A stretch of DNA of 64,000 nt from Budorcas taxicolor (taxonomy: Eukaryota > Chordata > Mammalia > Artiodactyla > Bovidae), in contig NC_068910.1 in the NCBI RefSeq assembly GCF_023091745.1, positions 136,975,170 to 137,039,169 of the forward strand, in the 5' to 3' direction. Position 1 is the first letter of the stretch; each line of letters opens with the position of its first letter. Below are positions 47,770 to 58,699 of the stretch, piece after piece. A program made the position numbers and the translations under genes. The notes beneath the pieces are model-generated. The model made no database searches. It saw nothing but the letters and a program-made list of their open reading frames with translations, and was not told the DNA's origin.

Positions 47770-47932
47770 ACTGTAATCTTGCTGCCTTGTCAGTCTTCCA
47801 ACTCTGCCAGTAATCTGTGCACACCTGGAAGGCAGGAACCCTGGCACGCTTGTGCTCCCAGCACCCGACACAGTGCCGGGCACATGGTGGCTGCTCATTC
47901 AGTCTTTGTTATTTGACTGCATGAATAAGTAA
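47770..47932 (+). mobile_element. L2 LINE 3' end
   Basis: gaaggcaggaaccctggcac, ctcccagcacccgacacagt, gccgggcacatggtggctgc and gactgcatgaataagtaa follow the L2 terminal pattern. Confidence 0.65.
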
Positions 47933-49489
47933 ACACCATGCTCACAACTTGAGCAGCAAAGAGAAATGACACCAGTGGATTTGGGGAGTGAGAGGGAAGA
48001 GTGGAGAGAGGCCCAGAGTTGCCCACATCACAGAATCCCAGTTAGGGCCAAAGGAAGGGATGGGAGGGCACTGGGCAACTGGGAAGACACAGACTTAGAG
48101 CTGAACTGGGGGAGATGGTGGAGGGAGGCCCAGGAGTCAACAACACTCAAGGCAGGAAAACTCCCTCTGTGTCCCCATTTAATGAATACCCTGTGCTCAC
48201 ATTAGTCCTTTCATCAAGCTAAATGAGTTCCTGGGACTCAACAGTCGCTGTGGCCACTGTTTTGCCCACAGAATTCCCAGTATCTGACTGGAGGATGCCA
48301 TCAAATGTTCTATTAGCCCTGCTCACTAGGAGCAAGGAGGGTGAGCCTCAGGTGCAGGTAGAGTGGGAAAGAGATGCTTAGAGAGGTAGTGAGCTCCACA
48401 TCACCAGAGGTATGCTAGCAGAGGCTTGCAGCCTCTTGTGAGAGGATATGAGATGAATGTTGGGCAACAGATGGGAGCTCACATAGCCTGGCCTTTGTGT
48501 CCCTGATAACCCTGGGATTCTTGATCTCTAAGTTCCTTCTCTACCCTTTACAACTAACCCCATTGACACCTGCGCGTTTTCAGGTTCTAGTTCTGGATGC
48601 TCTGCCTACTTCTAGGAAGGAGGCTCCTCTCAAAAGACTGTAGGATCACGATCGCATGAAAATCCCTTCCATACTCTCATCACTTTCCCTTCCCCACTTT
48701 CCATGTGGTAATCGCAGCTTCCTGTACAAAGTACTATAAAGGTCACACTAGGCATCCCGAGGCAAACAGAAACCCAGGAGTGGGGGGATGGTTTGGGGAA
48801 GAGGCATCAGGCTGGGCTTGGCCTGAAAGGTGGTGAAAAGGGGCTTGATGCAAACTCATGCTGCTGCAGGGATTTGATTGTGGTTCCACTCCCAGATCAA
48901 GACACACACGTGGGCAGAAACCCGAGAAGGGAGGGGGATTAGTAAAAGCCACATTAGAAAGCAAAAGGCAATATTGTTTAAGAAAAAATTACAGTCAACA
49001 TTTTTAAAAAGATTAATGATCTCCACAAAATGGATAAAGAACCATCCTGACCCAACCAAGATAATAGATGCTGTGTCAGACGGTGTTTCCTGTGATTTTT
49101 CTTAAAAAAAAAGCCATCAACAAACACTACAGGTGCTCTGACCTGAATCCAGGAAGTCTTTGCTCACAGGCTGATGCCAGGTTGACTTAAGTCCTCTGGG
49201 TTCAGCTTGCAGGGGTAGTGCAGGAGCCCCGCAAGCCTCAGGTCTGGGGTGTGTAACTACTATAGACACACCTCCCAGCTGCTTCTTGCTGGACAAATGG
49301 CAGTGGGGCTTTCTCTCTGAAACAAGGGTATTAAACTCAGTTACCCTCTTCTCTTCCCAGCCTTCCTTTCAGTTCTCCCTCTTGGGATAAACGGAGCTAC
49401 TGGGGAAGTATGCAAACACGAACCTTTCTGTACACATTCAGAAGACTTCGTGGTTCATAAACACGTCCTTAGAGGGGGTCTTCACTTTC
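47933..49489. other. Intergenic sequence
   Basis: No gene or clear repeat. Confidence 0.4.
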
Positions 49490-49645
49490 ACAACTTCATT
49501 TAGCCTTACAGCAGTGTGTTTTTATCTCCATGGTACATATGAGGAAAATGGAATCTCAGAGAGGTCAAGTTCTTTTCCTAAGCTCACCTAGCTAGAAAGT
49601 CATAAAACTGGTTCAATAGCAAAGGACTCCTGGCTCCCAACTATT
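49490..49645 (+). mobile_element. MIR SINE
   Basis: acttcatttagccttacagc, tttatctccatggtacatat, gaggaaaatggaatctcaga and aagctcacctagctagaaag follow the MIR sense pattern. Confidence 0.7.
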
Positions 49646-49649
49646 CTCT

Positions 49650-50673
49650 CATTCACCAAGTCGTTATTTGGTTCCTACTGTGCATCACATACTGTTTGAG
49701 GCACTAGAGATATAGTAGTGATGAAGACAGACACAGTCCCTGCCCTCATGGAGCTTCTCTTCTAAAGGGAGGAGATAGATGATAAAGAAAGAAACCAATA
49801 GACAAACAAGATCACCTTTCACAGTGGCAAGTGGAATAAAGGGGATTTGATAGATAGTGACTGTAGTAGGAAGGTCTTCCCTGTGGCTCAAACAGTAGAG
49901 ACTCTGCCTGCAATGCAGGAGACCCAGGTTTGACCCCTGTGTGGGGAAGATCCTCTGGAGAAGGGAACGGCAATCTACTCCATTATTCTTGCCTGGAGAA
50001 TCCCATGGACAGAGGAGCCTGGCGGGCTACAGTCTGTGGGATGGTAGAGTCGGACGCGACTGAATAACACTACCGCTACTACTACTGTAGTGGGAGGTGC
50101 TGCTTTAGAGAGAACGGGCAGGGAGATCGGTGCCATCTGAACCAGGAACTGAACACGGAGGAGGCAGCCCTGTGAAATCTGGGGGAGGAGGATGCCAGGC
50201 AAAGGAAACAGCAAGAACAAAGGCACCAAGGAAGGACCATCAGAAGGCCAGAGTAGCTGAGGACACAGAAGAGGGCTGGGGAGGGAGAGGGGGCAGAATG
50301 AGAGGCCATTATCAGGAGGGCCTCATCAGCTACTGGCAGGAGTGCAGTTTTATACAAAGTGTGATGGGAAGAATTTGAATTAGGGAAGTGACATGACCTG
50401 GTCGTTGTATAGAAAGTAGATTATAGGTGGGCAAGTGTGTCAGGAGGAAGACCAATTAGGAGGTGATAAAATAGCTCAGGCAAATGGTGATAAAAATATG
50501 GATGCTTGGGTTGGTGACCAGTTAAGGTAAAATAAGAAATCAAAGAACAAGATATATTTTGAAGGGGAAGCAGCCAGGCCTTGCCAAGGCAAAGGGCTGC
50601 AGACAGGCTGGGATGAATAAGAGGGGGATTACAGCTTGTGTTTTTGGCTCGAGCAATTTGCTAGATGCCTTTG
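49650..50673 (-). mobile_element. L2 LINE, about 0.8 kb, split by Bov-tA
   Basis: Antisense L2: ttcctactgtgcatcacata, gtccctgccctcatggagct, ggaaacagcaagaacaaagg, gtgtgatgggaagaatttga, agtgacatgacctggtcgtt and gatatattttgaaggggaag. One of the longer ancient elements here. Interrupted at 49874-50083. Confidence 0.8.
49874..50083 (+). mobile_element. Bov-tA SINE nested in L2
   Basis: Head gtcttccctgtggctcaaac, body to cggacgcgactgaataacac. Target duplication actgtagtaggaag (49860-49873) and actgtagtgggagg (50084-50097). Confidence 0.94.
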
Positions 50674-50682
50674 TTAAGATGG

Positions 50683-50885
50683 GGCTTCCCAGGTGGCACT
50701 AGTGGTAAAGAATCTGCCTGCCACGCAGGAGACCCAGGTTTGATTCCTGGGTTGGGAAGATCCCCTGAAGAAGAGAATGACAATCTACTCTAGTATTCAC
50801 CCCTGGAGAATTCCCTGGGGAGCCTGGCAGCCTACAGTCCATGGGATCGCAAAGAGTTGGACACGACTGGGCGACTTTTACTTTT
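50683..50885 (+). mobile_element. Bov-tA SINE
   Basis: Head ggcttcccaggtggcactag, body to cacgactgggcgacttt. Perfect duplication ttaagatgg at 50674-50682 and 50886-50894. Confidence 0.94.
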
Positions 50886-50986
50886 TTAAGATGGAGCACA
50901 CTTAGAGAGAAGCAGTCCTTTTTTTTTTTAGGGAAGCAGAAAAAGTTGTGTCTTGGTGATGACAAATGTGAGGTTTTCTTTAAAAA

Positions 50987-51007
50987 AACAACAACAACAA
51001 CAACAAC
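50987..51007 (+). repeat. (AAC)n short microsatellite
   Basis: Seven AAC-type units following a short A run. Confidence 0.85.
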
Positions 51008-51059
51008 CAAACATAAGTTTCAAACATACTGTTAGAGTTGAGGGGAGAGATCAGTTATG

Positions 51060-52190
51060 AGCCATCCATCTGAGAGTTGGATTTGTGGTTTCAGGATGGC
51101 TAAGTCGGGACATACTGTATCCTTTCCTCTCCAAACACCAAAAACCTAGAACAGAACTCCCCGTCTGATGAAGCGAGGAGTTGTCTGTTGCTCCAGACCA
51201 CAATATATGAAGGCTGGAAGTAGACAGAGGGACGAGGAATAATTTACCAACTAGGGAAAAAGCCCAAGTCTCACTGTCTGAAGGCAGAGGGTACCAGCAC
51301 GAAGGGATTTGGTCCACCTGGCAGAACCCCTGTGAGGAACAAGAGTGGGAGGCACTAGTTAGGAAAGATGGGAGTGGAGTCAGGGAAATGGTGTGGAAAG
51401 CAAGGAGGGGATATTGAAAATCTGTATAAAGAGAAGTAGTCCTGGCCCAGATCCCCACCAATGAGTACCCCTTCAGCAATCTGGCAGGAGACTGGAACTT
51501 TGTTTCCTGAATAATGAACCAGGGAGAGCTGAGAGGAGAGTGGGAGGGCAGTGATGAAACCCTAAGGACCACAGACTAAGAGTCTGTGGATTCTTAGGAC
51601 CTAAGGACCACAAGAATCTGCAACCCGACAGATGAGCCTGCCCCAACCTCTTCCCCAAAGCTAGGGGTCGGACTTGGGCTGGCAGGAGGAGGAGAAGCTT
51701 TGCATTCTCCAGAGAAACTCAAGTGCCCAGGAATACCTGCAGCTATTGACTCTGGGGGCCCTGAGTGGAAATACCATGGACTACCTGATCACCCCACAAA
51801 GCAGCTGGCCAGTGTCCTAATCCCACCTGTGCCTGAGTTTCCCATAACATTTGGACACAAAGGCACAGTCAAGTTCCAGCAAATATTTGAGAGAAATCTC
51901 CAACATAAAACACAGAGACCAAACAATCAGGAAAAAGACACCAGAAGAAGCAGATGATACCCAGAGACAAAGAAAATGTCAACGTTAATGATAATATCCT
52001 CAGAAAAGATGAGATGGTCCTGAATTCATGAGACACAAATAGAAGCTATTTTAAAAAGGAAGAGCCAGAGATCATAACATATTCTTGGAAATTAGAAATG
52101 ATACTAAAATAAAAAATTTAATAATAGGGTTGGATGATACATTTGGGAAAAATCACCAGAAAATGGGAGGGGGTGAGAAAGGTGGAAAGC
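51060..52190 (+). mobile_element. Possible old L1/HAL1 5' region
   Basis: The sequence resembles the purine-rich 5' region of old L1/HAL1 elements (atctgagagttggatttg, gcaaatatttgagagaaatc, accaaacaatcaggaaaaag) and leads into certain L1 ORF2 sequence at about 52195. The identification is tentative; it could be single-copy. Confidence 0.35.
51561..51598. repeat. 38-bp near-perfect palindrome
   Basis: Arms ccacagact (51569-51577) and agtctgtgg (51581-51589) surround AAG, with outer arms cctaag (51561-51566) and cttagg (51593-51598). A direct repeat of cctaaggaccac follows at 51600-51611. Confidence 0.85.
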
Positions 52191-52404
52191 AGTAAAGTTT
52201 TTAAATTAGATTGTGTATGCAGATAACATACTACCTACAGAAAACCCTAAAGACTCAATATAAAAGCTATTAAAAGTAATAAATGAGTTCAGTAAGGTAG
52301 CAGGATCCAAGATTAACATGCAGGAATCTGTTGCATTTCCTTACACTAGTCATAAGATATCAGAAAGAGAAGGTAAGAAAACAATCTCATTTAAAATTGC
52401 ATCA

Positions 52405-52716
52405 GGGGCTTCCCCGGTGACTCAGTGGTACGGAATCTGTCTTCCAGTGCAGGAGAAACAGGTTCAATCCCTGATCCAGGCAGATTCTGCATGCCTCAGA
52501 ACAACTACGCCCATGCGCCGCAACGATGGAGCCTGTGCTGTGGAGCCCAGGAGCCCCAGCTGCTGGAGCTCGAGTACCCAGGAGCCCAGGCTCCACGGCA
52601 GGAGAAGACTGCACCCTGCAAGCACAGCGCAGCCCCCACTCACCGCAACTAGGGGAAAGCCTGAGGCAGCGATGAAGACCCAGCATAGCCAAAATTAATA
52701 CATAAAATTATAAATA
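52405..52716 (+). mobile_element. CHR-2 SINE nested in L1
   Basis: Head gggcttccccggtgactcag, body with caaccctgatcc-type text, tail gcatagccaaaattaatac. Duplication aaattgcatca (52394-52404) and aaatctcatca (52717-52727). Confidence 0.9.
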
Positions 52717-53007
52717 AAATCTCATCAAAAGTTAAAGTATGCAGGAATGAACCTCATCAAGTCAGTGGAGGACCTATATGCTAAGAACTATAAGATATTG
52801 ATAAATTGAAGATGATTTGATAAGATGATAAATGGAAAGCTGTCCCACGCTTTTTGATTGGAAGAATTAATATTATTAAAATGGCCAAGCTACCCAGAGC
52901 AATCTATACATTTAATGCGATCCCAATCAAATTACCCATGACATTTTTCACAGAAGTAGAACAAACAATCCTAAGATTTATATAGAACTAAGAATTGGAA
53001 TAATTCC

Positions 53008-53611
53008 TGCCATGTCAATAAACAAGAATGTCATGGTCATCAGTGACTCCAGCCCTCTGGGGCAATGGAGAAGGAGAATGCCGGTGATCAGCAGCTGTTA
53101 AGCTGAAGCACTGGGGAACTCAGACTGTGCAAACACAGGATACTGGCCCCAGATACCTGAAATGCATATGAAAGGAATGATCGCAGTGAGCCCAGCCTCT
53201 TGCATCTTCCCATACACAGAGAGGCAGTAAGTTCCTTAACCTGAGACAGCTTGTTCTTCAGTCGTGTCTGACTATGACCAGGCTTCCCGCACACCAGGCT
53301 TCCCTGTCCTTCACCCTGTCCCAGAGCTTGCTCAAACTCACGTCCATTGACTCAGTGATGCCATCTGACCATCTCATCCTCTGCGTCCCCTTCTCTTTAA
53401 TTCACAAAAATACTTCTGATGTTCAGACTGTCTGCCCTTTGTGGCAAACTTCTATATAACCTGATTCCTCCTCACACCCTGCCCTGCCTCCTCAGAGCAG
53501 TTCTCTTAGGGCTCCCTGAGATGCTGTCTCCCAAGCGTGAAGTCCCCCAAATTTCCACTGAATAAAACATAACTCTCAAGTCATAGGTTGCAAATATTTT
53601 TTAAGTCAACA
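53008..53611 (+). mobile_element. Ruminant ERV solo LTR, with BovB 3' fragment inside
   Basis: Begins TG and ends CA (aagtcaaca). Contains a TATA-like tctatataac (53451-53460) and AATAAA at 53561-53566, in the order expected of an LTR. The text (actccagccctctggggcaa, agcagctgttaagctgaag) is that of a familiar ruminant LTR family, probably class II. No viral genes are adjacent. The target duplication is not recognisable. Confidence 0.75.
53255..53396 (-). mobile_element. BovB 3' end fragment nested in LTR
   Basis: Antisense BovB 3' end: cttcagtcgtgtctgac, caggcttccctgtccttcac, gagcttgctcaaactcacg and catctcatcctctgcgtccc. Confidence 0.85.
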
Positions 53612-53946
53612 GAAAAAATACTGACTTTTTGGTCAATAAAAGGCCCAGAATTGCAAAGTAATCCCAAGAAAAAAGGAACAAAACTAGAGGCACAAGACTC
53701 CCAGCTTTCAAGCAATATTACAAAGCTACAGTTATCAAAGCAATGTGATATTGGCAAAAGCAGACATATAGATTAATGGAATAGAACAGCGAGCCCAGAA
53801 ATAAACCCACACAACTATGGTCAATCAATCTTTGATGAAGGAGGCAATACACAATGGGAAAAAGACAGTTTCTTCAACCAGTAGCGCTGGGATAGTTGGG
53901 CAGCCACATGTAAATCAATGAAGTTAGAATACACCCTCATAGTATG

Positions 53947-54151
53947 CTTCCCTGGTGGCTCAGACAGTAAAGCATCTGCCTGTAATGTGGGAGACCCAGG
54001 TTTGATCCTTGGGTCGGGAAAATACCCTGGAGAAGGAAATGGCAACCCACCTCAGTATTCTTGCCTGGAGAATTCCATGGAGAGAAGAACCTGGGGGGCT
54101 AGAGTCCATGGGGTCACAAACAGCCAGACATGACTGAGCAACTAGCACTTT
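53947..54151 (+). mobile_element. Bov-tA SINE nested in L1
   Basis: Head cttccctggtggctcagaca, body to catgactgagcaactagcac. Duplication tcatagtat (53938-53946) and tcatactat (54152-54160). Confidence 0.93.
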
Positions 54152-54213
54152 TCATACTATACCCAAAAATAACCTCAAAAGGGCTTAAAGACTTAAATAT
54201 GAGACAGAACACT

Positions 54214-54520
54214 GGGCTTCCCTGGTGGTCCAGTGGTTAAGACTCTGCCTTGCAATGCAGGGGACAGAGGTGTGATCTCTGAGGACCTAGAGATCTGGGA
54301 AGATCCCGAATGCCACGAGCAACTAAACCCATGTGCCACAACTACTGAGCTTGTGCTCCAGAGCCTACGGGCTACAACTACTGAGCCCACGTGCAGCAAC
54401 TGCTGAAGCCTGTGTTCCTCACCAAGAGAAGCCACTGCGATGAGAAGCCTGCGCACTGCAGCTGGAGAAAGCCCACAGCAGCAAAGAAGACCCAGTGTAA
54501 CCAAAAATCAATCAATAAAT
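54214..54520 (+). mobile_element. CHR-2 SINE nested in L1
   Basis: Head gggcttccctggtggtccag, middle caactactgagcttgtgctc, 3' part gaagacccagtgtaaccaaa with tcaatcaataaatg tail. Confidence 0.93.
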
Positions 54521-54674
54521 GAATACTTAAAGACATGATACCATAAAACTCAGAAGTAAACATGGGCAAAATATTCTCTGACATAAATTGTACCAACGTT
54601 TTTTTGGTAAGTCTCCCAAGGCAATAGAAACAAAGGCACATGTAAGAATTAAAGATTTTAAAATTAAAAAAATA

Positions 54675-54732
54675 AAAAACTTAATACAAAAAAAAAAAAG
54701 CAGAAATAGATGTTTAAAAAAAAAAAAGAAAC
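54675..54732 (+). repeat. A-rich low-complexity tract
   Basis: Two long A runs with a short BovB-like agcagaaatagatgt between them, inside the L1. Confidence 0.7.
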
Positions 54733-55316
54733 AAAGGCAAAAATAAACAAATGGGACTCAGTCAAACTTACAAGCTTCTGTCCAGCAAAGGAAACCAAAA
54801 ACAAAGTGAAAGACAACCTACAGACGGGGAGAAAATACTTGCAAATGTTGAGACCGACAAGGGCTTAATTTCAAAAATATACAAACAGCTCTTATAACAA
54901 CAACAACAAATAATCCAACTGAAAAATGGGCAGAAGACTTAAATAGACATTTCTTTAAAGAATACATACAGGTGGTCAACAGGTACAAGATGCTAATTAT
55001 TTTATATGATAATGATTGCTATAATCAACATTGCGAATTATTAGAGAAATGCAAATCAAAATAACAGTGAGGTAGCACCTCACACCAGTCAGATTGGCCA
55101 TCATTTAAAAATTTAACAAAAACAAATGCTAGAGAGGGTGTGGAGGAAGGGGAACCCTCCTGCCCTGCTGGTGGAAATGTAAATGGTATAGCCACTATGG
55201 AAAGCAGTATAAAGGTTCTTCAGAAAACTAAAAATAGAGCTACCATATGATACAGCAATCCCACTTCTGGGCTTATATCCAGATAAAACAATAATTCAAA
55301 CAGGTACATGTACCCC

Positions 55317-55975
55317 TGAGACAGGAGGCAGATTGGCCCCGTAGGGTAGAGCAATTGGAGATTTATTCTCTATTGACTGAAACGCCACGACAAGAATAGC
55401 AGGGCAATTAAGGGAGGAGGCTGGACCCTGGCCAGACCACATATTCTTATTCTAAAGTCAGGAGACCTCTCCAGCCACACCTGCACAGGAAAAGCTTCTT
55501 GAAGGCCAAAGGAAGTCGTGTCAAGGGATGTTCTACTCAGACGCCTTTTTGGTAGGATCCGTCTTGGCTAGAAATGTGTGCGCACACACGGAAGGATCCT
55601 GAGATACACTAAATATGGACTGCGAACCAAACCAAAGCGATTGGTCAAAGGAAAACTGGAAGAAATGCCCCTAAATAAGTGGTTTACCCTGCTATGTGGG
55701 TGCAACCAACTCAGGGACTCTCCCTGTGAGTCTGTCCATGTGGCTAGTCACACACACTGTACTCTTTTTCCTCCTAAGGAATACTTTACTTGCCTCACTA
55801 CTTTTTGTCTTTGTGGAGATTCTTTTCTACAAAGCTGAAGGCCCAGGGCCCTTGTCACTGCCCACTGGTCTAGTGGCTAGGACCTCGTGCTTTCACCACC
55901 TTGACCCGGCCCAGTCTCTGCTTGGGAACCAAGCCCCCACTCCAAGTCATTGCAGGCCAAGGCCATCGGAGATCA
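55317..55975 (+). mobile_element. Solo LTR of a ruminant class I ERV, nested in L1
   Basis: 659 bp starting TGAG and ending GATCA, inserted cleanly into L1 (L1 reads tacatgtacccc before and cccgtatgttcac after, compatible with a 4-bp duplication cccc/cccg). The U5-like text ttgtggagattcttttctac and aagctgaaggcccagggccc resembles known bovine LTRs. No viral coding sequence present. Near its 3' end it carries a tRNA-Glu-like segment. Confidence 0.75.
55859..55929 (+). other. tRNA-Glu(TTC)-like segment in the LTR
   Basis: ggtctagtggctagga followed by tgctttcaccacc matches the D-arm and anticodon arm of tRNA-Glu in sense orientation, with ttc at the anticodon position. The T-arm half is degraded (cccagtctctgcttgggaac). 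Not a functional tRNA gene. Confidence 0.7.
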
Positions 55976-56514
55976 CCCGTATGTTCACAGCAGCACTAGT
56001 CACAATAGCCAAGACATGGAGACAACCTGGACGTCCATCAGCAGACAAATGGATAAAGATGTGGTAATATGTATATATCAATACACACATACACACAAAA
56101 CGGAATAATCTGCAGCAATAAGAAAGGAAATAATGTCATTTGCAGTCACATAGATGGACTTAATAAGTGAAGTCAGAGAAATACAATGATTACATATCAC
56201 TTATATGTGAAATCTGAAATATGACACAAACGAACTTATTTGCAAAAGAGAAACAGACTTACCAACATAGCAAATGAACTTGTGGCTGCCAAGGGGTGGG
56301 GGTGGCGGGAGTGGGTGGAGAGGGGTTAGAATTGGGAGTTTAGGCTTAGTAGATATGAACTACTATATGTAGAATGGATAAACAAGGTCCTACTGTATTA
56401 CACAAAGAGCTCTATTTAATATCCTGTGATAAACCATAATGGAAAAAAATTTTTTCAAAAAATGGGACTTCCCTGGTGGTACAGTAGATATGAATCTGCC
56501 TGCCAATGCAGGGG

Positions 56515-56730
56515 CTGTTGCTGCTATGTCCCTTTAGTCGTGTCCAGCTCTTTGCAACTCCATGGACTATAGCCCACTAGGCTCCTTCTGTTCATGGGAT
56601 TCTCCAGGCAAGAATACTGGAGTGGGTTGCCATTTCCTCCTCCAGGGAATCGTCCCAACCCAGGGACTGATCCTTCATCTCCTGTGCCTCCCGAATTGCA
56701 GGCAGAGTCTTTACTGCTGAGCCACTGGGA
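56515..56730 (-). mobile_element. Bov-tA SINE nested in CHR-2
   Basis: The antisense body starts ctgttgctgctatgtccctt; the head ends tgctgagccactgg. Confidence 0.92.
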
Positions 56731-56903
56731 CATGGATTCAATCCCTGGTCCAGGAAGATTCCACATGACTCAGAGCAACTAAGCCCGTGGGCCACAACTA
56801 CTGAAGCCTGTTCCCCTAGAGCCTGTGCTTCACAGAAGAGAGGCGACCACAATGAGAATCCTCAACACTGCAATGAAGAATAACCCTAGCTCACTGTAAC
56901 TAG

Positions 56904-57347
56904 TAGTAGTTTTTCCAGTGGTCATGTATGGATGTGAGAGTTGGATTATAAAGAAAGCTGAGCGCCGAAGAACTGATGCTTTTGAACTGTGGTACGAGAG
57001 AAGACTCTTGAGAGTCCCTTGGACTGCAAGGATACCCAACCAGTCCATCCTAAAGGACATCAGTCCTGGGTGTTCACTGGAAGGACTGATGCTGAAGCTG
57101 AAACTCCAATACTTTGGCCACCTGATGTGAAGAGCTGACTCATTTGAAAAGACGCTGATGATGGGAAATATTGAGGATGGGAGGAGAAGGGGATGACAGA
57201 GGATGAGATGGTTGGATGGCATCACTGACTCAATGGACATGAGTTTGGGTAAACTCTGGGAGTTGGTGATGGACAGGGAGGCCTGGCATGCTGCAGTCCA
57301 TGGGGTCACAAAGAGTTGGATATGACTGAGAGACTGAACTGAACTGA
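56904..57347 (+). mobile_element. BovB LINE copy 5, 3' end, nested in CHR-2
   Basis: Runs from tagtttttccagtggtcatg to the (GAACT)n end. The ORF C-terminal text (GCESWIIKKAERRRTDAFELW) remains open at 56918-57130, then stops. Duplication actgtaactag at 56893-56903 and 57348-57358, partly overlapping the GAACT repeat. Confidence 0.93.
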
Positions 57348-57530
57348 ACTGTAACTAGAGAAGCCCTGCACACAGGAACGAAGACCCAAAGCAGCCAAAA
57401 ATAAACAAATACATGAATAATTTAAAAAATAGAATGTATACATATATATAACTGAATCACTGTACAGCAGAAATTAATAAATACAACACTGTAAATCAAC
57501 TATATGTCAATAAAACAGTAAATTAGAATG

Positions 57531-57894
57531 TAGTTCTAGAAAGAGATATAGAGATATCAGAGAAAGTAGTAGGGAGGATAGTACCAAAGGGATAAAGTAA
57601 AACAAGTAAGAAAACATAAGGAGTAATGTAAATTCCCAGAAATGGAGGACATAATGAATGCCCAATACAAAGAATGCTGGCAGGCCTGTATCAGGGCAAT
57701 CACATGAACTCAGACTCAGCTGCATTAGACCGGTCATCTCCCTCCAGTACAGATTTAAAACTTCTGGCTGTCATATCATTAGCAATCCCCTTTCAATGCC
57801 TGTCCCCAGTAAAGACCTATGTCCCAAATCTACTTTGTGCTGGAGCTGGCTCATATCAGCTTGCAAGAGCTGATAATTTGTCAAAAATTTTGCC
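57531..57894. other. Intergenic sequence
   Basis: Nothing recognised with confidence. Confidence 0.35.
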
Positions 57895-58695
57895 ATCTGG
57901 TTGTGTGATATTGTGATTTATAATAATAGTCCCTGCTTCTAGCACAGAGCTTCTAAAACCCGTAAGTGGCAGAGAGATAATGGTGTCTTTTGTTACATTA
58001 ATGAGCTGACTTTGGGGATGGCCCTAGGTCATCTAAGGATAGGACCTGGTTGCCAGAGGAAACAACCCTGTGATTGGAGGTTGGAATTTTGAATGCCACC
58101 TCTCCTGCCCCTTGGGCCCTGGGGAGGGAGAGGGGCTAGAGGTTGGACCAGTCTCCAGTGGCCAGTGATTTAATCAATCATGCCTATATATGAAGCCTGC
58201 ACGAATCCCCAGGGGGTGGGGTTTGGAGAGTTTCCTGATGGAACACATGGAGAATCAGGTAGAATGACACACCTGGAGAGGACATGGGAATCCTTCTCCC
58301 ATACCTCAGCTTAGGCATCTTGTTCATCTGTTGGTCCTGAGCTATACCTTTTCATAATAAACTTGTAATCTAATAAGTAAAATGTTTGAGTTCTGTGAGC
58401 TGCTCTAGCAAATTAACTGAACTCAAGAAGTGGGGTTGTGGGAAGCTCTGATCTACAAGTTGGTTGCAATCACAGTTGACAATCTGGACTTGTGACTGAT
58501 GTCTCAAGCTGGGTTCAGGGCATTTTTGTAGTACTGAGCCCTTAAACCTGGGGGACCTGATGCTATCTCTGGGTAGATAGTGTCAGAATCAAGTTAAACT
58601 GTAGAATGCCCAGGTGGTGTCCTGAGAATTTCTGTTTGGTATGGGGACACCCACCTGCCTCCCACCCCTATATGCACATATACCCACACATTGGA
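57895..58695 (+). mobile_element. Old ERVL/MaLR-like LTR
   Basis: Contains gatattgtgatttataataa, agagcttctaaaacccgtaa, aatcaatcatgcctatatat, ataataaacttgtaatc (AATAAA 58357-58362) and gagttctgtgagctgctcta. It is followed at 58675-58700 by text resembling the region just inside such LTRs (cccacacattggaattagtg). Diverged and shared across placental mammals; family name not certain. Confidence 0.6.
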
Positions 58696-58699
58696 ATTA

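Larger units (their letters stand above)
56463..57404 (+). mobile_element. CHR-2 SINE carrying two further insertions
   Basis: Pieces: 56463-56514 (acttccctggtggtacagta, ctgccaatgcagggg), 56731-56903 (acatggattcaatccctggt, gcccgtgggccacaactact) and 57348-57404 (agagaagccctgcacac, gcagccaaaaataaac). Interrupted by a Bov-tA and a BovB 3' piece. Confidence 0.9.
52195..57530 (+). mobile_element. L1 ORF2 and 3' UTR, shredded by at least six insertions
   Basis: Sense L1 pieces: 52195-52404, 52717-53007, 53612-53946, 54152-54213, 54521-55316, 55976-56462 and 57405-57530. They read collinearly from the RT region (gcaggatccaagattaacat) through agcaatcccacttctgggct, aatggataaagatgtgg and gataaaccataatgg to the 3' end with cactgtaaatcaactata. 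About 2.3 kb of L1 is spread over 5.3 kb. No ORF survives. Confidence 0.88.

Noticed and set aside
50695..50775. tRNA-Glu-like heads of Bov-tA and CHR elements as tRNA genes
   Set aside because: SINE-derived pseudo-tRNAs repeated throughout the window, fused to SINE bodies.
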